DNA from: Ga0077555 sp050187415
Lineage (GTDB): Bacteria; Pseudomonadota; Alphaproteobacteria; Rhizobiales; Hyphomicrobiaceae
DNA length: 64,000 nucleotides
Reading direction: 5' to 3'
NCBI GenBank assembly: GCA_050187415.1
Contig: JBFWXN010000019.1
Coordinates: forward strand, 1 to 64,000
A model generated the notes under the pieces. That model had not been told where the DNA came from. It made no database searches and worked only from the letters and a program-made list of their open reading frames with translations. Below are positions 52,464-61,406 of the stretch, one piece after another. Both the position numbers and the translations under genes were made by a program. Numbering within the stretch: the first letter of the stretch is position 1; each line of letters opens with the position of its first letter.

Positions 52464-53684
52464 ATGGCCAAAAACTATCGTCTCACGCGGCGGGCCGTGC
52501 TGGCCGGCGCCGGTGCTGCCGTCGCGGCGCCGAACATCTGGACCAGCGCGCAGGCCCAGGCCGGCAATACGATCAAGATTGGTATGCCGCTAGCGCTGAC
52601 GGGGCCGCTCGGCTCGGTCGGACAGCAGCAGAAGCGCGGCGCCGAGTTCCATGCCAAATACATCAACGACAAGGGTGGCATCCTCGGCAAGAAGATCGAG
52701 CTTTTGATCGAAGATACGGTCGGCAATCCAGCGAGCTGCGTGCGCAAGGCACAGGAAATGGTGGAGCGGCACGATGTTCGTCTCTTCACCGGCATCACGC
52801 TCTCGTCGGAAGCTCTCGCGATCGTGCCGAAGCTCGCCGAGTGGAACGCGATCTTCATCTCGTCTGATAATGGCGATGGACGTCTCACGGCCGCGAGTTT
52901 CGTGCCGAACTTCTTTCGCGCCAATACTTCGGGCCCAATGGGCACTCGCGCCGTGTCGCTGCATCTGCGGCAATCCAAGATGCAGAAATTCTACGCGCTT
53001 GGTCTCGACTATGCCTGGGGGCACAACAGCATCCAGGTGTTCGAGGACGAGGTGAAGCGGATGGGCCGCGAGTTTGTCGGCAAGGTGTTCGCACCGACCG
53101 GCACCAAGGACTACTCCACCTACATCACCAAGATCCGCCAATCGGGTGCGGACGCCGTCTATCTCGTGCTTGCCGGCGACGACAACAATGCCTTTATTGC
53201 GCAGGCTGCTCAGTACAAGCTCGCCTCGAGGATGGCGATGCTATCCGAGCAGCTCGAGATTTCGACCATGCGAGCGGTGGGCGATGCCTGCCTCGGCATG
53301 ATTGTTTCATCGCGCTACGCGTTCACCATCGACAACCCGAAAAACAAAGACTTCGTCGAGGCCTGGAGAAAGGAATACGACGGGCTTGTTCCCGATCAGT
53401 TCGAGGGCGAGCAGTGGCAATGTCAGCAGGTGTTTGCGGCCGGTATCGCCAAGGCTGGCGGGATCGAGGCGGACAAACTGCGCCCTGCTCTCGAGGATCT
53501 CATCATCGACGACATCAAGGGCAAGGTGCATATTCGCAAGTGCGATCACCAGGGTGTGCAGCAAGGTTTCATCGTCAAGGCTGCGAAGCGCGAAGGCTTC
53601 TCGCATCCGGTGCCAGAAGTGATCGCGACGCTCGCGGCCGACCGCGTCACCCCGCCGTGCAACAAGATGACCTACGACGATTGA
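52464..53684 (+). CDS. Liv-type ABC transporter solute-binding protein (Peripla_BP_6)
   Basis: A 406-residue periplasmic binding protein. MAKNYRLTRRAVLAGAG is a Tat-type signal ending near AQAQA; the mature part begins NTIKIGMPLALTGPLGSVG, the type I fold of branched-chain amino acid/amide binders, with YINDKGGILGKKIELLIED. GGGAG lies 8 bases before the ATG at 52464. It is followed by matching permease and ATPase genes. Ligands of this group include amino acids, amides and urea; the AtzH-like gene at the end of the operon hints at an amide or ureide. Confidence 0.9.
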   Translation: MAKNYRLTRRAVLAGAGAAVAAPNIWTSAQAQAGNTIKIGMPLALTGPLGSVGQQQKRGAEFHAKYINDKGGILGKKIELLIEDTVGNPASCVRKAQEMVERHDVRLFTGITLSSEALAIVPKLAEWNAIFISSDNGDGRLTAASFVPNFFRANTSGPMGTRAVSLHLRQSKMQKFYALGLDYAWGHNSIQVFEDEVKRMGREFVGKVFAPTGTKDYSTYITKIRQSGADAVYLVLAGDDNNAFIAQAAQYKLASRMAMLSEQLEISTMRAVGDACLGMIVSSRYAFTIDNPKNKDFVEAWRKEYDGLVPDQFEGEQWQCQQVFAAGIAKAGGIEADKLRPALEDLIIDDIKGKVHIRKCDHQGVQQGFIVKAAKREGFSHPVPEVIATLAADRVTPPCNKMTYDD

Positions 53685-53689
53685 GTGCG

Positions 53690-53723
53690 GGGCCCGCGCG
53701 GCGTTGACCGGGCGCGGGGGCCC
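53690..53723 (+). terminator. GC-rich hairpin in the binding-protein/permease gap
   Basis: GGGCCCGCGC (53690-53699) pairs with GCGCGGGGGCCC (53712-53723, small bulge). Such hairpins after the binding-protein gene usually stabilise that part of the mRNA and lower expression of the permease genes. The rest of the 302-base gap shows no gene. Confidence 0.5.
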
Positions 53724-53986
53724 AGACCGGGCTGCCCACTTGCGGTCGGCTTGCCTCTGGCACGCGCGCGGCGCGCAGCAAGCCGGGTTCTATCGGACGT
53801 CACGTGGCAGGAGCATCATCGGCGGTCTTGATGAAGTCCAGAAAGAGGGGCAACGCCCGCTGAGGCACGCTCCGTCATAGGAAACTTGGCGGTCGGCTCT
53901 TCGTAGTCTGCTTGATGCGAGGCGAGCGAGATCGAGCGGTCACTTTTGCCGGCACGGCGCGCGGCACATGGAGGGTATGAAGGCCA

Positions 53987-54856
53987 ATGACCACGCTCGC
54001 CTTCTTCCTGACTCAGGGCATCAATGCCCTGTCGCAGGCGGCGCTCCTGTTTTTCCTTGGTGTCGGGCTGACGCTGATCTTCGGCATCATGCGCATCGTC
54101 AATTTCGCGCATGGCACTATTTACATGCTCGGCGCATTCATGGCGTTCACCGTCGTCCACCTGACGGGTAGCTATTGGGCCGCGCTGATGCTGGCACCGC
54201 TGGCGGTCGGTCTGCTCGGCGCAGGTTTCGAATTCGCTGTCCTGCGCCGGCTCTATGGCCGGGAGGCGCATGCGTTTCTCATGGTGACTTTCGGCCTGGC
54301 CCTGGTCGTCGGCGAGGCGGTCAGGCTCGGTTGGGGCTCCGACGCGTTGCAGGTGCCGGCGCCGCCTGCGCTCTCGGGCGTCGTCTTCATGTTGGACGAG
54401 CCGTTTCCCGTCTACCGGCTTTTTCTCGCCGCCGCCGGCATTGTCATGGCGACGCTGATCTGGCTTGCGCTAGAGCGGACTCGGCTCGGTCTCCTCATCC
54501 GAGCAACGTCGCAGAATGCCGAGATGGTGCACGCACTCGGCGTCGACGTGAAGCTGATTCGCTCCGCCGTGTTCGGCATCGGATGCGGCCTCGCGGCCCT
54601 CGGCGGGGTGCTCGCGGCGCCGTTGGTCACGGCATCGCACGGCATGGCCTTCGCGGCGGTGATCGATGCCTTCGTCATCGTCATCATCGGCGGTATGGGC
54701 AGCTTCCTCGGCTCGCTGATCGGGGCGCTGCTCGTCGCATTCGTGCAGGTGTTCGGCAATTACTACTATCCGGATCTGGCGCTTGCTTTCATGTATCTCG
54801 TCATGTTGTGCGTGCTCATGGTGAGGCCTGGCGGCCTCCTCGGAAAGGAGGCGTAA
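53987..54856 (+). CDS. Liv-type ABC transporter permease (LivH-like)
   Basis: A 289-residue inner-membrane permease with about eight helices. FLTQGINALSQAALLFFLGV, then TLIFGIMRIVNFAHGTIYML, is the hallmark LivH N-terminus, and LGVDVKLIRSAVFGIGCGLA, FVIVIIGGMGSFLGSLIGA are the conserved C-terminal parts. AAGG lies just before the ATG. It forms the membrane pore with the LivM-like subunit encoded 4 bases downstream. Confidence 0.92.
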   Translation: MTTLAFFLTQGINALSQAALLFFLGVGLTLIFGIMRIVNFAHGTIYMLGAFMAFTVVHLTGSYWAALMLAPLAVGLLGAGFEFAVLRRLYGREAHAFLMVTFGLALVVGEAVRLGWGSDALQVPAPPALSGVVFMLDEPFPVYRLFLAAAGIVMATLIWLALERTRLGLLIRATSQNAEMVHALGVDVKLIRSAVFGIGCGLAALGGVLAAPLVTASHGMAFAAVIDAFVIVIIGGMGSFLGSLIGALLVAFVQVFGNYYYPDLALAFMYLVMLCVLMVRPGGLLGKEA

Positions 54857-54860
54857 GGCG

Positions 54861-55823
54861 ATGCGTGCCTCCTGGCTCGCCGGCAGTGGTGTCGTACTGG
54901 TCCTGATCGCGGCTCCGCTCGGGCTTCCGGTTTTCGCGATGACGCTGTTGACCGAGCTCGTCATTCTCGGCCTCTTCGCCATGAGCCTCGACCTGATGGT
55001 CGGCTACACCCGGCTCGTCTCGTTCGGGCATGCGGCGGCCTATGGTCTCGGAGCCTATGCCTCGGGCTATATCCTGCTGCACTCCGACCTGCCGCTGCCG
55101 ATCGCGGTTCTGCTGGCGACGACGATCACCGGTTTCGTCGCGATCGGGGTCGGCTTCGTGTGCACCATGGCGACGGGCGTTTCGTTCTCGATGCTGACGC
55201 TCGCGTTCGCGCAGCTTCTCTACGCCGTCGCCTTCAAGTGGACCTCGGTCACCGGCGGCTCCGACGGTCTTGCCGGCATTCCGCGGCGACCCGGGCCATT
55301 CGGCATCGAGGTGATGACCACCAAAACGGGCTTCTACTACTTCGCGCTCGCCTGCCTCGTCGGCGGGTTCCTGCTCGCGCGGGCCCTTGTGACGTCGCCG
55401 TTCGGAGCGGTGCTGCGTGGCATCCGCGAGAACGAGCCGAAGGCCCTGGCGCTCGGCTATAATACGCGCGCCTACAAAATCGCCGTGGTCGCCGTGGCCT
55501 ATGCGCTGGGCGGGCTCGCCGGCGCTCTCTATGCCCCCTTTGCCGGGTTTGCCAACACCGAGCTTCTGTTCTGGCTGCTGTCGGGCCAGGCGCTGATCAT
55601 GGTCATCGTCGGTGGCTCGGGAACGCTGGTCGGGCCAATTCTCGGCGCCGCTTTCTTCATGCTGCTCGAACACCAGCTATCGTCCTACACAGAGGCATGG
55701 GCGCTATTCTTCGGTCTCATCTTCATCGGCTTCGTGCTTTTCGTGCCGCAGGGGATCTGGGGTTTCGCCAGCGACTGGTTCGGCCGTGGCCGGGCATCGA
55801 CCAAGGACGCGCACCATGGTTGA
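54861..55823 (+). CDS. Liv-type ABC transporter permease (LivM-like)
   Basis: A 320-residue permease with about nine helices. MSLDLMVGYTRLVSFGHAAA, LLARALVTSPFGAVLRGIRE and ALGYNTRAYKIAVVAVAYAL are diagnostic for LivM, as is the C-terminal LIMVIVGGSGTLVGPILGAA. The gene's end overlaps the start of the next ATPase gene by 8 bases. Confidence 0.92.
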   Translation: MRASWLAGSGVVLVLIAAPLGLPVFAMTLLTELVILGLFAMSLDLMVGYTRLVSFGHAAAYGLGAYASGYILLHSDLPLPIAVLLATTITGFVAIGVGFVCTMATGVSFSMLTLAFAQLLYAVAFKWTSVTGGSDGLAGIPRRPGPFGIEVMTTKTGFYYFALACLVGGFLLARALVTSPFGAVLRGIRENEPKALALGYNTRAYKIAVVAVAYALGGLAGALYAPFAGFANTELLFWLLSGQALIMVIVGGSGTLVGPILGAAFFMLLEHQLSSYTEAWALFFGLIFIGFVLFVPQGIWGFASDWFGRGRASTKDAHHG

Positions 55824-56613
55824 GGCAACCCCGGCAACGCAGACGCGACCGACGGATGCGGCGAGGCCGCTGCTCGAGGTTGCCGGGCTCAGCAAGCACT
55901 ACGGCGCTTTGGTCGCAGTGGACAACGTGTCGATGCGGGTGGCTGACGGCGAAGTGCGCGCCGTCATTGGTCCGAATGGCGCCGGCAAGACGACACTCTT
56001 TCATCTCATCAGCGGCGTCGTTGCACCGACCGCGGGCGAAGTGCGCTTTCAAGGCGAGGACATCACCGGCCTTTCCGCTCACGCCGTCTGCCGGCGCGGC
56101 CTGTCACGGACATTCCAACTTACGTCGCTGTTCCCGGAGATGACGGCACGCGAGAACGTGGCACTCGCGGCGCAGGCTCGCGATGCGCGCCGTTGGCTGC
56201 CGTTCGGAGGCGGCGAGGTGTTCGCCGGGGCTCGGCGAAGAGGCGATCAGGTGCTCGATCAACTGTCGCTCGGCGCGATCGCGGACCGTCCCGCCGGTCT
56301 CCTCAGTCACGGCGATCAGCGCCTGCTCGAGGTCGCCATGGCGATGGCGCAGAAACCGAAAGTCCTCATCCTCGACGAGCCCACGCAAGGTCTGTCGGTC
56401 GAGGAGACCGCAGAGGCCGTGGATACGCTGGCGCGCCTGCTGCAGCAGGAGACCCTGACCGTGCTTCTCGTCGAACACGACATGGAGGTGGTCTTTCGCC
56501 TCGCGCATCGGATCACGGTGCTGCATCGCGGCAGCGTCATCGCCGACGACGTGCCGGAGGCAGTCAGGGCCGACGCGCGCGTGCAGGAGGCCTATCTCGG
56601 AGGCATGGACTGA
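55816..56613 (+). CDS. Liv-type ABC transporter ATPase (LivG-like)
   Basis: A 265-residue ATPase. Walker A is GPNGAGKTTLFHLISG, and Walker B KVLILDEPTQGLS with the switch HDMEVVF. The signature motif reads LSHGDQRLLEVAMA rather than LSYGEQRxLEIA, a conservative variant common in this subfamily. The ATG at 55816 overlaps livM, and the stop overlaps the next ATG (TGATG). Confidence 0.92.
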   Translation: MVEATPATQTRPTDAARPLLEVAGLSKHYGALVAVDNVSMRVADGEVRAVIGPNGAGKTTLFHLISGVVAPTAGEVRFQGEDITGLSAHAVCRRGLSRTFQLTSLFPEMTARENVALAAQARDARRWLPFGGGEVFAGARRRGDQVLDQLSLGAIADRPAGLLSHGDQRLLEVAMAMAQKPKVLILDEPTQGLSVEETAEAVDTLARLLQQETLTVLLVEHDMEVVFRLAHRITVLHRGSVIADDVPEAVRADARVQEAYLGGMD

Positions 56614-57308
56614 TGCTCGCGATCGAGGGCCTCAATACCCACTACGGCGCCAGCCATATCCTGCAGGGCGTCGACCTCGCGCTCGGCGGGGGGCGCATCG
56701 CCGCCATCCTTGGCCGAAACGGCGTCGGCAAGACGACGACCGTCAAATCCATTATGGGGCTCGTTCCGCCGAGCAGCGGGTCTGTGACGCTCGGCGGCGT
56801 CGATATCACCGGCTGGCCTGCCCATCAAATCGCACGGGCCGGCGTCGCCTACGTGCCGGAGGGACGGCTCATCTTCCCGGACCTGACCGTGATCGAAAAC
56901 ATCAAGGTGGCCGAGCGGACGCCGGCGCGGGCGTGGCCGATTGCGCGTCTGCTCGAGCTTTTTCCGGCACTCGAAATGCGGCGCACCAACCGAGGCTCGC
57001 AGCTGTCCGGCGGCGAGCAGCAGATGCTAGCGATCGCCCGCGCGCTGGTCAGTGATCCGAAGCTCGTGCTGCTCGACGAACCGAGCCAGGGGCTGGCGCC
57101 GCTTGTGGTGCGAGAGCTCGCCCGTGTGATCAAGCTGCTGCGCGACGCCGGCGTCACGATCCTGCTGATCGAGCAGAACATGAAACTCGCCGAGGCGGTG
57201 GCAGACGAACTGCATATCATGGTCAAGGGGCGCATGGTCTATTCAGCCGATCCGCAGCGCTTTCGGGCCGACGAGGAGCAAATCCGGACACGATTCCTGA
57301 CTGTTTGA
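56613..57308 (+). CDS. Liv-type ABC transporter ATPase (LivF-like)
   Basis: A 231-residue ATPase: LNTHYGASHILQGVDLALGG, Walker A GRNGVGKTTTVKSIMG, AYVPEGRLIFPDLTVIENIK, signature QLSGGEQQMLAIARAL, Walker B KLVLLDEPSQGLAP. It is the second ATPase of the heterodimer with the LivG-like protein. Its ATG overlaps the preceding stop. Confidence 0.92.
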   Translation: MLAIEGLNTHYGASHILQGVDLALGGGRIAAILGRNGVGKTTTVKSIMGLVPPSSGSVTLGGVDITGWPAHQIARAGVAYVPEGRLIFPDLTVIENIKVAERTPARAWPIARLLELFPALEMRRTNRGSQLSGGEQQMLAIARALVSDPKLVLLDEPSQGLAPLVVRELARVIKLLRDAGVTILLIEQNMKLAEAVADELHIMVKGRMVYSADPQRFRADEEQIRTRFLTV

Positions 57309-57373
57309 GCACTTTTGGCCGTCGACCCATGCGTCAAGATGCGCGACGAGACAGTCACAATGGAGCGGATCTC

Positions 57374-57784
57374 ATGAATACGCGTGACCTGACGCCAAAT
57401 CTTCCGGAAGTGGTCGACGAGGTGCGGCAGATTTTCGAGCGATACGAGCAGGCGCTGGTCGACAAGAACGTCGATGTGCTCGATGCCACGTTCTGGCAGA
57501 GCCCGTATACGATCCGCTATGCGCTGCACGAGAACGGGTACGGGTTCGACGAGATCCACGAGCATCGAGTCGCGCGCCCACCGGGGCCGGGGATAAAGGA
57601 GAGACGCATACGGCTCGAGATCCTGACGCTCGGGCACGATTTTGCGACTGTGAACCTCGAGTTCAAGATGAGGGGCCGCGATCTCGTAGGGCGCCAGAGC
57701 CAGACCTTCGTGCGCTTTCCGGATCACGGCTGGAAGGTGGTCGCGGCGCACGTTTCGACGGTGAACGAGGCGCCCATCTGGTGA
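57374..57784 (+). CDS. AtzH/HpxZ-like protein, second copy
   Basis: A 136-residue NTF2-fold protein with LPEVVDEVRQIFERYEQALV, SPYTIRYALHENGYG, GRQSQTFVRFPDHGWKVVAA, all matching the DUF3225/AtzH pattern. It is clearly diverged from the copy at 16038-16433, with a longer middle loop (HRVARPPGPGIKERR) and DATFWQ in place of CELFAD. GGAG is 8 bases before the ATG at 57374. It is the last gene of the Liv-type operon, so it may act on the imported compound, but no AtzE/AtzF partner is adjacent. Confidence 0.8.
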   Translation: MNTRDLTPNLPEVVDEVRQIFERYEQALVDKNVDVLDATFWQSPYTIRYALHENGYGFDEIHEHRVARPPGPGIKERRIRLEILTLGHDFATVNLEFKMRGRDLVGRQSQTFVRFPDHGWKVVAAHVSTVNEAPIW

Positions 57785-57790
57785 TGCAGA

Positions 57791-59224
57791 TCAGCCGGAC
57801 GCCTGAAGCTTGAAGAGATGGCCGGCGCGGTTGACGGTAATATCCCAGAAGCGCCGCTGCTTGGACAGAAGCGGTGCCAGCGTCTCATAGCTGTCGATCT
57901 GGACGTCACCAACTTTGACGATTACGTCGCCCGCCCGGAAATTGAGACGTTCGGCTGTCGAGCCCGAGCGCACGCTGACCACGACTACGCCGTCCGTCTG
58001 ATCGAGCCCGAGATCATCGGCGAGGGGCGGGTACAGATTGACGACGCGGGCTCCATCGAGGGGATGAGGCCCTGCGAGATTGCGGATGTCCTGCAGCGTC
58101 GGCTGGGGGGCGGACGTGAGTGCAACCTCGACGACGATGCGCTTTCCCTTGCGGATCACATCGAGGCTCGCACGATTGCCGACGCCGCGGGTCGTCAGCC
58201 GGTATTGCACGGCGCGAGGATCCGATACTTCCTGGCCGTCGACCGCAACGATGACATCGCCGGCCTCGAGGCGGGCTGCCGCAGCAGGACTTGCGGCGTG
58301 GACGCGCATCACGGCAGCGCCCGTCGCGCGCTGGAGATTCAAAGCGTCGGCGATGTCACGGTTCACGGCCTGAAGGCGGGCGCCGAGCCACGGCCGCTCG
58401 ACCTTGCGGCCGGTGAGAGCACTATCGGCGTAGATGCGGACGAGGTTCGATGGAATGGCGAAACCGATGCCGTGTGATCCGCCCGAGCGCGAGAAGATGG
58501 CCGTGTTGATGCCAACGAGCCGGCCGGCCATGTCGACCAGCGCCCCGCCGGAATTGCCTGGATTGATCGCGGCGTCCGTCTGGATGAACACTTGCGCATC
58601 CGACTTGGTCACCTCGGTCCGGGTGAGGCCGGAAACGATGCCGCTTGTCACTGTCTGGCCGACCCCGAACGGATTTCCGATGGCGAGCACCTGGTCGCCG
58701 ACTTCGAGGTCATCGGAGTTCTCGAACTGAAGATAAGGGAAATTGCCATCGCCCCCCTCGATCTTCAACACGGCGATATCAGTCTTTTCGTCCTGGAGAA
58801 GGACCTTGGCGTCGAACTCGCGCTTATCGGAGAGCACGAGCCGGATCTCGGCTTGACCACCGATCTTGATGACGTGCGTGTTGGTGACAACAGTGCCGTC
58901 CGGCGAAACGATCACACCCGAGCCGAGCGAGGATTGAACGCGATCGGCGGGCAAGCCGAACTGCCCGCCGAAGAACTTGCGAAAAAATGGGTCGTTGAAC
59001 GGCGACTTTGGCAACTGCACCCGGCCGCGTACGAACACGTTGACCACGGCCGGCGCAGTTCGCTTAACGATCGGAGCGAACGAGTAGAGAACAGCCTCCC
59101 GCGAGGGCGGGACTTCGCGGCGTTCGGCTTGGACCGGCGTGGACAGCACTATCGCGACGACGCACAGCATTGTGGTGGGCAAGGTAGCAGCACTCGAGAC
59201 CGCGGACCACGCGATGTTGGCCAT
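57791..59224 (-). CDS. DegP/HtrA-type serine protease with two PDZ domains
   Basis: A 477-residue periplasmic protease. Signal peptide about 1-33 (ending STPVQA). The trypsin-like domain has the triad His in TVVTNTHVIKIGG, Asp in EKTDIAVLKIEG and Ser in NPGNSGGALVDMAG. PDZ1 (about 265-360) has DVIVAVDGQEVSDPRAVQYR; PDZ2 (about 375-470) has DGVVVVSVRSGSTAERLNFR. It should degrade or hold misfolded envelope proteins. It is convergent with the AtzH-like gene (6 bases apart) and divergent from murJ. Confidence 0.92.
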   Translation of the reverse strand: MANIAWSAVSSAATLPTTMLCVVAIVLSTPVQAERREVPPSREAVLYSFAPIVKRTAPAVVNVFVRGRVQLPKSPFNDPFFRKFFGGQFGLPADRVQSSLGSGVIVSPDGTVVTNTHVIKIGGQAEIRLVLSDKREFDAKVLLQDEKTDIAVLKIEGGDGNFPYLQFENSDDLEVGDQVLAIGNPFGVGQTVTSGIVSGLTRTEVTKSDAQVFIQTDAAINPGNSGGALVDMAGRLVGINTAIFSRSGGSHGIGFAIPSNLVRIYADSALTGRKVERPWLGARLQAVNRDIADALNLQRATGAAVMRVHAASPAAAARLEAGDVIVAVDGQEVSDPRAVQYRLTTRGVGNRASLDVIRKGKRIVVEVALTSAPQPTLQDIRNLAGPHPLDGARVVNLYPPLADDLGLDQTDGVVVVSVRSGSTAERLNFRAGDVIVKVGDVQIDSYETLAPLLSKQRRFWDITVNRAGHLFKLQASG

Positions 59225-59512
59225 GATGACTTCCCCATCGTGCCGGCAAGCCCGGCCGTGCCTGAAGGCCTCGGAACGCAGCTGCGCGAACGTAGCAAGA
59301 CGCCTTAGACCCTCGCGTCGCTCGGGGCAAGCCTATGAGCCAGTGGGGCACAGGCATCATCCAGCCACGCAAAAGTGACGGTTCGTGCCATTATTCTGCC
59401 GTTCATTTCGGAGCCTGCCCAGAGCCTTCAGGTGTGCCTGAAACGCCGTCTCTCGTGCGCAACGGCACGCCGCCGCTTGCCGGACGATTGCGGCTCGGCT
59501 ACCGCTCGCAGC

Positions 59513-61093
59513 ATGAAACTCTACCGCGCCTTTGCGACCGTTGGGGGGCTCACGCTCGTGAGCCGCGTGCTCGGCTTCATGCGCGACATCGCCATTGCGG
59601 CGATGATCGGTGCGGGTCCGATCGCCGACGCATTTTTCGTCGCCTTCCGGTTTCCCAATCTGTTCCGGCGCTGGTTCGGCGAGGGAGCGCTCAATGCCGC
59701 CTTCGTGCCGCTCTATGCCAAGCGGCTGGAGGGCGAGGGCAAGGAGCCTGCGCGTCAGTTCGCGTCGGAAGCCCTGTCGGGGCTCGCATTCGTCGTGGCC
59801 GTGCTTTGCGCCGTGGCGATGATCGCCATGCCCTGGGCGATGTATCTGCTGGCGCCGGGCTTCGTCGAGACGCCCGGCAAATTCGATCTCGCAGTTTCTA
59901 TGAGCCGGATCACATTCCCTTATCTTTTGTGCATGTCGCTGGTCGCGCTTCTTTCGGGCGTTCTGAATTCTGTGGGCCGGTTCGCCGAAAGCGCGTCGGT
60001 CTCGGTTGTGCTCAATCTTACCTTGATGGCGGCCATCGGCATCGCGATGCTGCTGGGCTACGGCAACGATGCGCGTACGGGCACGGTGCTCGCGTGGGGG
60101 GTGTTCGCGGCCGGATTGCTGCAGCTTGCCGTTCTCGTCGGCGGCGCGTCGCGTGCAGGCGTGTTGCCGAGGCCGGTGCGGCCGAAGTGGTCGAATGATA
60201 TGCGCCGCCTCGTTGCGCTCGGACTTCCGGGGATCGTGGCCGGAGGAGCAACGCAGATCAATATTGTGATCGGCGGGATGATCGCATCGCTGCAAGAGCA
60301 TGCGGTGTCGTGGCTCTATTATGCCGATCGCCTCTACGAGTTGCCGCTGGCAATCATCGGCATTGCCATTGGCGTCGTCTTGCTTCCGGACGTGTCGCGG
60401 CATCTGCGGGCGGGCAACGGTGCAGCGGTGATGGACTCGCAGAACAGGGCGCTCGAGCTTTCGATGCTACTTACGGTACCGGCGGCGGTGGCCCTTGCCG
60501 TGATTCCCGGACCGATCGTGTCGGTGCTGTTCGAGCGGGGGAAGTTTGGCGGACCCGATACGCATGCCGTGGCCGGCGCGCTGGCGATCTTCGCGCTGGG
60601 ACTGCCGGCGTTCGTGCTGCAGAAAGTTTTCCAACCGGGTTACTTTGCGCGCGAGGACACGCGCACACCGATGCGATTCACGGCGTGGAGCCTCGGCGTG
60701 AATACGCTTGGTTCGATCGCCCTGTTTTATCTGTTCCCGCGCATTGGCCTCTCGCCGCATTTGGGCATCGCCGTGGCGACCTCGATCGGCGGCTGGCTCA
60801 ATGTGGCCTTGCTTTATCGAGGACTCGTCCGCCGCGGCCACTACGAAGCTGATGCGCGGCTCAAATGGGCACTGCCGATGATCGTTCTCTCGAGCGCGGT
60901 GATGGCTCTGGCGCTGATCGCCGGAACGTATCAACTTGCCCCGCGACTTGCGGTTGGCCAGCCACTTGCGACGCGGGCGACGGGCCTTTCGTTGCTGATC
61001 GGCGCAAGCGCGATCGTCTATTTCATGATGGTGCTCGTTTCGGGAGCCATGCGGCCTGCGCAATTCGGTCGGATATGGCGGGGCAAGGTGTAG
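59513..61093 (+). CDS. murJ: Lipid II flippase MurJ
   Basis: A 526-residue integral membrane protein with about 14 helices. LVSRVLGFMRDIAIAAMIG, AFFVAFRFPNLFRRWFGEGA and LNAAFVPLYAKRLEGEG are the conserved MurJ N-terminus; YYADRLYELPLAIIGIAIG and LPALVLQKVFQPGYFAREDT-like segments follow. It flips lipid II across the inner membrane for peptidoglycan synthesis and is normally essential. The ATG at 59513 fits the family start; the frame is open to 59375 and no strong ribosome-binding site is seen. Confidence 0.95.
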   Translation: MKLYRAFATVGGLTLVSRVLGFMRDIAIAAMIGAGPIADAFFVAFRFPNLFRRWFGEGALNAAFVPLYAKRLEGEGKEPARQFASEALSGLAFVVAVLCAVAMIAMPWAMYLLAPGFVETPGKFDLAVSMSRITFPYLLCMSLVALLSGVLNSVGRFAESASVSVVLNLTLMAAIGIAMLLGYGNDARTGTVLAWGVFAAGLLQLAVLVGGASRAGVLPRPVRPKWSNDMRRLVALGLPGIVAGGATQINIVIGGMIASLQEHAVSWLYYADRLYELPLAIIGIAIGVVLLPDVSRHLRAGNGAAVMDSQNRALELSMLLTVPAAVALAVIPGPIVSVLFERGKFGGPDTHAVAGALAIFALGLPAFVLQKVFQPGYFAREDTRTPMRFTAWSLGVNTLGSIALFYLFPRIGLSPHLGIAVATSIGGWLNVALLYRGLVRRGHYEADARLKWALPMIVLSSAVMALALIAGTYQLAPRLAVGQPLATRATGLSLLIGASAIVYFMMVLVSGAMRPAQFGRIWRGKV

Positions 61094-61111
61094 GCGGTGT
61101 AGCCGTGTAGT

Positions 61112-61137
61112 GGAACATTTGCCGCCGGAGCTTCGTT
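61112..61137 (+). promoter_or_regulatory. EcfG-type promoter (perfect match, 17-base spacer)
   Basis: GGAAC at 61112-61116, 17 bases, CGTT at 61134-61137: an exact fit to the EcfG consensus, 33 bases before the ATG of the small gene at 61170 and just after murJ. Confidence 0.65.
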
Positions 61138-61169
61138 GCTCATTCAGACAGTCACGAATGAGCCAGTAG

Positions 61170-61406
61170 ATGCCGGTGCGCGATCCGAAAGACGATCCCG
61201 AGCACATTCCGGTCGAAAAGCGTCTTTCGGGAGATTTTGGCTCACCGATCGAGGTTCTTGCCGACCGCGGGCTCAGTCATGCGCAGAAGCGGGAGATTTT
61301 GTTGGTGTGGCTCGACGATCTGGAAGCGCAACCCAATTCGCCCGACTCTCAGGGTGTTCGCACCAGCATTGTCGACGCTCTTTCCAGCCTGCACAGGGAG
61401 GAATGA
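61170..61406 (+). CDS. Small hypothetical protein, probably stress-regulated
   Basis: A 78-residue acidic soluble protein (DPKDDPEHIPVEKRLSGDFG, LSHAQKREILLVWLDDLEAQ, then SIVDALSSLHREE). Short proteins with this HAQKREILxxWxxDLEAxxxA-like core occur in many rhizobia; their role is unknown. It has a perfect EcfG-type promoter upstream. Its TGA overlaps the ATGs of the DUF992 gene, so the two are probably coupled. Confidence 0.7.
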   Translation: MPVRDPKDDPEHIPVEKRLSGDFGSPIEVLADRGLSHAQKREILLVWLDDLEAQPNSPDSQGVRTSIVDALSSLHREE

